Assembly (NCBI GenBank): GCA_902779455.1
Contig: CACZBS010000010.1
Location: 23,356-87,355 of the forward strand
Source of the DNA: an uncultured Prevotellaceae bacterium
GTDB taxonomy: Bacteria; Bacteroidota; Bacteroidia; Bacteroidales; Bacteroidaceae
DNA length: 64,000 nucleotides
Direction of reading: 5' to 3'
Positions 58,760-64,000 of the stretch are shown one piece after another. Every line of letters starts with the position of its first letter. The stretch's first letter is position 1. The translations under genes and the position numbers were made by a program. Below the pieces are notes generated by a model that was not told the DNA's origin, searched no databases, and saw nothing but the letters and a program-made list of their open reading frames with translations.

Positions 58760-61700
58760 TTACTTCACGACAACCTTACGGCCGTTGCGAATGTAGAGGC
58801 CCCGCTGCGGCTGGGCCACGCGGCGTCCCTGCAGGTCGAAGCACTCGTCGGAAGAGGACTCCTGACGGAGGGCAGTGTTGATGCCGTCGGTGATGTCGAG
58901 CGACACCTTCACCGACTTCACGTTGACCTGATAGGCATTGTAGCCATAGTCGCCGTCGACGATGTCGGTGTTAGTGCGCAGACCGACGTAGAGGTCCTGA
59001 TCCTTGTCGGCCGTGAACTGATAGGTCAGCACGCTCTGGTCCTTGGCGCCCGAGGCGACGACCGTCATGTGCTCGTCGCTGTTCAGTTCGCCTGTGTAGA
59101 GGTCAAGTGCAAGATTCTCGACTTCAGCATCGTCGACGATGGCATACTCCACCTCGACGACGACCGTCTGACCAGCCTTGACGGCCAGTTTCGGCGAGAC
59201 AAGCAGGTTCTCCACATAGTAGGCATTGGTGACGGTCATCATGCCGTCGGCATTCTCCCACTTGGTGAAGTAGTCGGTTGCACCGGCGTTGTAGAGCGTC
59301 CAGCCCTCCGTGCCCTCAGCGAAATTGCTGGCATAAGGCAGGCTGAGTCCTTCCTCCAACGGCTCGATGCTGACGCCGTCGATGCGCGTCTCGCCGTCGT
59401 TGGCGGGGCTGAAGTTATGGAATCCCAGATAGTACTGGCCGGCCTCCTCGATCTTCACGCGGGCCATGCTGCGCTGGAAGCTCTGTCCGTAGATGTCGAC
59501 GTTCTCATAGCGGGCCACGTCGATGGTCATGGCCTCGGGCGTGCGCTCGCGGCCCATCATGAGTTCATAGCTCTGGTTGTACTCCTCGCCGCTGAAATAG
59601 GTGCGTCCGCGATGGAAGAACGAGACGTAGTATTCGCCCGGCTCGAGCTCCAGGCACTCCGAGTAGGCCCAGTCGTCGGCCGGCTCGGTGTAGGTGTACT
59701 GGCTGTGGTGGTGGGTCAGTGCGCGGCTGCCGTCGTAGGTGAAGTAGTAGTCCTCGATGCCCCACTTGTTGCCGTCGTTCTCGGGCATGAGCCACTGGCT
59801 GTTGCGCACGTCGTCAGCGAAGTCATAATAGTAGGGAGCGCCCAGGGGCTTGAAGTTCTGGATGCTTGCACCCTGGATGAAGTCGTTGACCTGGTCGTTG
59901 CCCACCTTGGTGACGATCTGTCCCAGCACCGTGTAGACCGAGTCGGTGGCCGACACGTCGACGGGCTTCTGGAAGGTGTAGCTCAGGGTGTCGCCGGGCA
60001 TCACCACGTCCGTCACCGTCTCCTCGACATAGTTCTCGGTCGTGCTGTTGATATAGTAGCGCACGGCGATGTCCTTCTGCGGCGTGACGCCGTGGTTGAC
60101 GAAACTCAGCGTGACCTTGGCCTCAGTCAGGTTGAAGCCGCTCTCGCGGTCGAACCCGACGCTGTGCATGCAGAGATCCTCCTCGGCGTCCACCTTGAAG
60201 TTGTCGATGACGACCTGATCCTGTGCGCCCTCAAGACGGAAGGCGAAATAGTAGTTGCCGGGCTCCTCGATGTTCAGCAGATGATAGCCGTTGAGCCATC
60301 CGCCGTTGGTGATGTCCTTGTCGAAGAGCACCTCCTGCAGGTCGGCCTCGCCCGTGCCGCGACCCATGTAGAGCTTCAGGTTAGCCCCTGCGCGGTTCAC
60401 GCTGCCATAGTAGAACGACACGCGGGCCACGCCGGCAGGCATCTTGATGGCGGGGGTGACGATGGTGCCCTGCTGGCCGACCATGACGTTGTTGCCGTCG
60501 GTCATGGCTGCGAAGCTCCAGGCCCCGTTGCCGATGGCTGACCACAGGTCGTTACCCTCGTCGAAGGTCGTCTGATAGGGGAACGACGGTGCCACGTAGA
60601 AGGTCATCTCCTTCTCGACCGAGTTGTTGTCCGGGTTAGCGTCGCGGGCCACCTCGCACCAGGCCTTCAGCCGGACCGTGCCCTCCGTGGTGCGCACGAA
60701 GCCCTTCGTGAACGTATAGTCGACGGATGCGCCGCCGAGGACGGTGCCCTCATAGGTCTCGCGCACCTCCTGGCCGTCGCCGGCATCATAGCAGAACGTG
60801 GGGTTCTCGATGTCGAAGGGCGACACGTTGCGGAAGCGCACCGTGACGCTGACGGGCTCGTCCGAAAGGGCCACCTGGCTCGTGGCGGGCTGCAGGATGC
60901 TGCCGGCAGCCATGTCGCGCTGGGCCCTCAGCATGTTGATGTTGCGCACGTAGACGCCGCCATACTGCATGATGTCGTTCATACGGGGCGAGAAGGCCAC
61001 CCGTGCGGGACCCTTGGCCGTGAACGAGACGAAGTACTGGGCGAACTCGCCGTTGCCGGTGAGGTCGGCGGTCAGCGTCTCCACCTCGCCGCCACCGTAG
61101 TCCACCTTGACCGTCATCGTGCCGTCCAGCGAGATGGCGCTCTCGAAGCTGATCATCACCTTCGCGTCAGCGGGGAAGTCGACCACCTGCGACGTGATGT
61201 CCGACATCCAGTTGGTGCCCTTGCCATAGAGATAGAAGGCCTCCTGCTCCGTGTTCCACTCCCAGCCCGGCAGTCCGAACCAGAAGTCGCCGCCAGGGGC
61301 ATCGAAGTCCTGCTGGCAGGTCTCCACGTTCCACGTATAGGGGAACTCGAGGACCGAGGGCATCTCGACCGTCGTCTGTCCCGAGTTGTTCGTCTCGTCA
61401 ACGTCGCCGTCGGCCTTGATGGTGATGCCCACGGTCGACGTCTCGCCGAAGGGCAGCGTCACGGCCTGCTGCGTCGTCACGTCGGCCCACTCGTTGTAGG
61501 CCAGGGGTGCCTCGAGGGTGATCTCCTCAGTGAAGGCGGCCTTGTCGTTCAGGGTCACCTCGACGGTGAAGCTCTGCACGGCCTTGCCGAGGTTGTTCAC
61601 GCGAAACGTAGGATGCACGTTCTGCTGGGCCGAGCCCTGGATGCCATGAACGTACCACACTTCGAGGTCGACGGTCTCTGGCGCCACCTCGTCCTGAGCA

Positions 61701-61777
61701 AGGACGGCCGTCGTCGGAGCCGTTGCGAGCGTTGCAGCCATGAGGGCCGCACCAAACAAGTAGTTGTTCTTTCTCAT
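58760..61777 (-). CDS. Large secreted protein with repeated beta-sandwich domains and LQGR tail
   Basis: This 1005-residue protein has a signal peptide (about 1-28) and a CARDB-like first domain (HPTFRVNNLGKAVQSFTVEV). Several jelly-roll regions of the choice-of-anchor-J type follow (SFPYQTTFDEGNDLW, GAPYYYDFADDVRNSQW, LSLPYASNFAEGTEGW). It ends CFDLQGRRVAQPQRGLYIRN plus GRKVVVK, the tail also seen on the GH27 and 606-residue proteins. No catalytic motif was recognised. It is probably an outer-surface or secreted protein; function unknown. Confidence 0.8.
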   Translation of the reverse strand: MRKNNYLFGAALMAATLATAPTTAVLAQDEVAPETVDLEVWYVHGIQGSAQQNVHPTFRVNNLGKAVQSFTVEVTLNDKAAFTEEITLEAPLAYNEWADVTTQQAVTLPFGETSTVGITIKADGDVDETNNSGQTTVEMPSVLEFPYTWNVETCQQDFDAPGGDFWFGLPGWEWNTEQEAFYLYGKGTNWMSDITSQVVDFPADAKVMISFESAISLDGTMTVKVDYGGGEVETLTADLTGNGEFAQYFVSFTAKGPARVAFSPRMNDIMQYGGVYVRNINMLRAQRDMAAGSILQPATSQVALSDEPVSVTVRFRNVSPFDIENPTFCYDAGDGQEVRETYEGTVLGGASVDYTFTKGFVRTTEGTVRLKAWCEVARDANPDNNSVEKEMTFYVAPSFPYQTTFDEGNDLWSAIGNGAWSFAAMTDGNNVMVGQQGTIVTPAIKMPAGVARVSFYYGSVNRAGANLKLYMGRGTGEADLQEVLFDKDITNGGWLNGYHLLNIEEPGNYYFAFRLEGAQDQVVIDNFKVDAEEDLCMHSVGFDRESGFNLTEAKVTLSFVNHGVTPQKDIAVRYYINSTTENYVEETVTDVVMPGDTLSYTFQKPVDVSATDSVYTVLGQIVTKVGNDQVNDFIQGASIQNFKPLGAPYYYDFADDVRNSQWLMPENDGNKWGIEDYYFTYDGSRALTHHHSQYTYTEPADDWAYSECLELEPGEYYVSFFHRGRTYFSGEEYNQSYELMMGRERTPEAMTIDVARYENVDIYGQSFQRSMARVKIEEAGQYYLGFHNFSPANDGETRIDGVSIEPLEEGLSLPYASNFAEGTEGWTLYNAGATDYFTKWENADGMMTVTNAYYVENLLVSPKLAVKAGQTVVVEVEYAIVDDAEVENLALDLYTGELNSDEHMTVVASGAKDQSVLTYQFTADKDQDLYVGLRTNTDIVDGDYGYNAYQVNVKSVKVSLDITDGINTALRQESSSDECFDLQGRRVAQPQRGLYIRNGRKVVVK

Positions 61778-61819
61778 AGTTTGTAGTTACTTAAATAATA
61801 GTGTGCTAAAAAATCCGTG

Positions 61820-61827
61820 CAAAAGTA
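61820..61827 (-). promoter_or_regulatory. -7 promoter box for the 1005-residue protein gene
   Basis: TACTTTTG on the minus strand matches TAnnTTTG, about 42 bp before the start codon. Confidence 0.4.
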
Positions 61828-61924
61828 CAAAATAATCAATTAGACCGTGCTCCAGTTCCGTTAAACTTTACAAAATATGCAATAATAATACATCGCTCGC
61901 ACCGCAAGAATAGCAAATAAGTAG

Positions 61925-61932
61925 TACTTTTG
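61925..61932 (+). promoter_or_regulatory. -7 promoter box for the 606-residue protein gene
   Basis: TACTTTTG matches TAnnTTTG, about 35 bp before the ATG at 61968. The divergent promoter at 61820 has the same box. Confidence 0.4.
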
Positions 61933-61967
61933 CACGACAAAAGGACAAACAGAAAAGACCTGATCGT

Positions 61968-63788
61968 ATGAAACACTATCTACACCACGCAGCCATCACA
62001 GCCGCCATGCTGGCCATCGCCACGGGCGCACAGGCACAGACAGAATATCTGCAGACATCGTTCGACGACGGCATGCCGGCCGCCTTCACCCTCATCGACC
62101 ACGACCAGCGCACGCCGCAGAAGGAGATGCGCCAGATGGGCTTCGAGACGGGGCGGCCATGGATCGTCGTGAGCGAAGGCAGCGAGGGCAACCGCGCCGC
62201 CGTCTCCACCTCTTATTATGAAGACAGCGGGCGGGCCAGCGACTGGATGATCACGCCCCCGCTGACCGTCAGCAGCACGAAGGCCGTGCTGCGCTGGCGG
62301 TCGAGGGCGCAGGCCCAGGACTTCCCCGACGGGCTGACCGTCTACGTGGCGCCCTCCTCGCCCGACCCTCAGCCGTCGTCCTTCAGCACCACGCTCTACC
62401 GCAGCACGGCGGAGAGCCACCGCTGGACCGACCATGAGGTGTCGCTCGCCGACTACGTCGGGCAGACCATCCGCGTGGCTTTTGTCAACGAGAGCAACGA
62501 CTGCATGTGCCTCTACGTCGACGACATCTTCGCCGGAGTGCCCACGACGGTCGGCATGACGCTCGACTTCGACCGCACCTACAACGGCTACGGGCGCATC
62601 GCCGTCAGCGGCACGGCCTTCGCCACCAGCGACGACGACGTCGAGGGATTCACCATCGGGCTGCGCACGCCCGACGCCACACTCGAGCAGCACTTCGACG
62701 CCACCCTGCATCGCGGCCAGCCCCTGCGCTTCGAGCTGTCCGACAGCATCGTCCTCGGCCGATTCCAGAGCACCGACTACGACGCATGGATCAAGGCCGG
62801 GGCCGACAGCGCAGGACTGAGCGGCCGCGTGACGGCCGTGCCCTGGCGCATCGTCGTCGAGGAGATGACGGGCACTTGGTGCGCATGGTGCGTGCGCGGC
62901 ATCGGCGCCATGGAGCACCTCAGCCAGCTCTACCCCGACCACTTCATCGGCATCGCCATCCACAACAACAGCAAGCCCGGCTCGCATCCCGACGCCATGG
63001 CCATCCGAGGCGAGGACTACCTCAGATGGGTGATGTCGCAATACGGGCTGACGGGATTCCCCTCGTGCGTCATCAACCGCCAGGCCGACTATGCCGGCGA
63101 TCCGCTCTACCTGGTGGAGGGCTTTGAGAGCCTGAAGCAGACCAACGACTACGACACGGGCATACAGCTCGAGGCCAGCTACGACCCGTCGACGCAGCGC
63201 ATCGCGACGACGACCGCCATCTTCCCCACCCGCCCGACTGACGGCTCAGGGCTCCGCCTCTTCTTCGTCGTCACCGAGGACAACGTCCACCACACCTACG
63301 ACGAGCTCGGCGTCAGCGGCGAGCGCAGCGGCTACGACCAGCTGAACGCCTACGCCGGCGGCACGGAGACATGCTACGGATTCGAGCAGCGCCCCGGCAA
63401 CATCGCCGCCGACGACATGTGGTTCCTGGACGTAGCACGGGGCACGGAGCCCGCCAGCGACTTCAGCGGACTCCGCAACGTGTTCCCCCGCGCGCTCGAG
63501 GCAGAGACGCTCTACAGCTATGACCACACGTTCCCACTGCCCACGACGGTCGACGACCCACAACAGGCCAGCGTCGTCGTGATGCTCATCGACAGCGACG
63601 GACGACTCCTTAACGCCGACCGCGCCCGACTGACCATCGTCTCTCCCGAGGCCATCCGCCAGGTCAGCACCTCGACAACGCCTCACGCCGCCACCGTCTA
63701 CAACCTGCAGGGCCAGCGCCTCACCCATCCCCACAAGGGCATCAATATCGTCGACGGGAAGAAGTTCGTCGGCGGAAACCAATTCTAA
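61968..63788 (+). CDS. Secreted Omp28-like protein with thioredoxin-type CxxC and LQGR tail
   Basis: This 606-residue protein has a signal peptide (about 1-24). A choice-of-anchor-J-like domain covers 26-190 (YLQTSFDDGMPAAFTLIDHD). A thioredoxin-like region near 295-395 has TGTWCAWCVRG (Cys305, Cys308) and the cis-proline-like GFPSCV. It ends with VYNLQGQRL...KGINIVDGKKFV. The middle resembles the Omp28 family. It may be a surface thiol-active protein; whether the CxxC is redox-active is unknown. It is divergent from the 1005-residue protein with similar domains. Confidence 0.82.
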   Translation: MKHYLHHAAITAAMLAIATGAQAQTEYLQTSFDDGMPAAFTLIDHDQRTPQKEMRQMGFETGRPWIVVSEGSEGNRAAVSTSYYEDSGRASDWMITPPLTVSSTKAVLRWRSRAQAQDFPDGLTVYVAPSSPDPQPSSFSTTLYRSTAESHRWTDHEVSLADYVGQTIRVAFVNESNDCMCLYVDDIFAGVPTTVGMTLDFDRTYNGYGRIAVSGTAFATSDDDVEGFTIGLRTPDATLEQHFDATLHRGQPLRFELSDSIVLGRFQSTDYDAWIKAGADSAGLSGRVTAVPWRIVVEEMTGTWCAWCVRGIGAMEHLSQLYPDHFIGIAIHNNSKPGSHPDAMAIRGEDYLRWVMSQYGLTGFPSCVINRQADYAGDPLYLVEGFESLKQTNDYDTGIQLEASYDPSTQRIATTTAIFPTRPTDGSGLRLFFVVTEDNVHHTYDELGVSGERSGYDQLNAYAGGTETCYGFEQRPGNIAADDMWFLDVARGTEPASDFSGLRNVFPRALEAETLYSYDHTFPLPTTVDDPQQASVVVMLIDSDGRLLNADRARLTIVSPEAIRQVSTSTTPHAATVYNLQGQRLTHPHKGINIVDGKKFVGGNQF

Positions 63789-63792
63789 TTAA

Positions 63793-63875
63793 GGAGTTGA
63801 GGAGTTGAGGAGTTGAGGAGTTTAGACGTTAGTTTTGAGCGATGGCTATCAACTACGAGACTAACGTCTAAACTC
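63793..63875. repeat. GAGTTGAGGAGTTTAGACG inverted repeat, copy 2
   Basis: Three GGAGTTGA units lead into GAGTTTAGACGTTAG, a centre with GCGATGGCTATC, then CTAACGTCTAAACTC and CTTTTTATTT. It matches the design of 16871-16996 and probably works as a terminator after the 606-residue protein gene. No gene is visible from here to the window end. Confidence 0.75.
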
Positions 63876-64000
63876 TTTTTATTTAAAAAACTTTCTCTTT
63901 TCCCTTAATTCCGCAACACTATAGTTTAACATTATTTATAAGTGCCTGAGCAACAAAAAGTTGCCCAGGATTTTGCCATGTCAGAATTTTCACTTACCTT

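Overview
The window looks like chromosomal DNA of a Bacteroidota bacterium, most likely a high-GC member of the Prevotellaceae. Pointers are Bacteroidota promoters (TTTG, about 20 bp, then TAnnTTTG), an arginine pathway with the N-succinylornithine-type carbamoyltransferase, secreted proteins ending in an LQGR...GLYI...KKVV tail, a korDABC ferredoxin oxidoreductase, and near absence of strong Shine-Dalgarno sites. No rRNA or tRNA gene was seen.

Layout. 1-1486 (minus): rocD and the start of a ctlX-like arginine/citrulline hydrolase gene. 1708-16861 (plus): one long arginine and proline cluster: GNAT acyltransferase, argG, argC, argD, proC, XRE-cupin regulator, acyl-CoA ligase, exported redoxin/hydrolase fusion, proB, proA, argF', argB, argE, argH. 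Together these convert glutamate to arginine through N-acylated (probably N-succinylated) intermediates and glutamate to proline. 17010-23344: exported lipoproteins and phosphatases (DUF4251, histidine acid phosphatase, PafA-like phosphatase, alpha/beta hydrolase, DUF362). 23502-26576 (minus): a lower-GC DpnII-type GATC restriction island with a DpnD-like small protein upstream. 26770-41759 (minus): GH27 galactosidase, korDABC, a small TPR protein, folD, a giant dockerin-tailed subtilisin, ffh and a leucine-rich-repeat surface protein. 42175-46478 (plus): a REP-associated-type HUH transposase, GH29 fucosidase, flavin reductase, CutC and a sugar O-acetyltransferase. 46473-54040 (mostly minus): transglutaminase lipoprotein, a lipoprotein with a nonsense third codon, AlkZ-related protein, J-domain protein, cytidylate-kinase-like protein and a FAD oxidoreductase. 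54137-57955 (plus): thrA and a phosphoglycerate-mutase-like putative homoserine kinase. 57962-63788: a SIMPL protein and two large secreted proteins.

The most unusual feature is the density and variety of short repeats. More than ten families of palindromic or simple-tandem cassettes (30-160 bp) fill the gene junctions. Several have also inserted in frame inside conserved enzymes (acyl-CoA ligase, ArgE, transglutaminase, FAD oxidoreductase twice, ThrA). One family of 86-89 bp is present in two unrelated genes in the same reading frame, so it encodes nearly the same peptide in both. Another family, arrays of four units of about 21 bp, occurs at three loci, one of them directly upstream of the HUH transposase, which is the natural candidate for its mobiliser. 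These observations come from reading the sequence; mobility and mechanism are inference.
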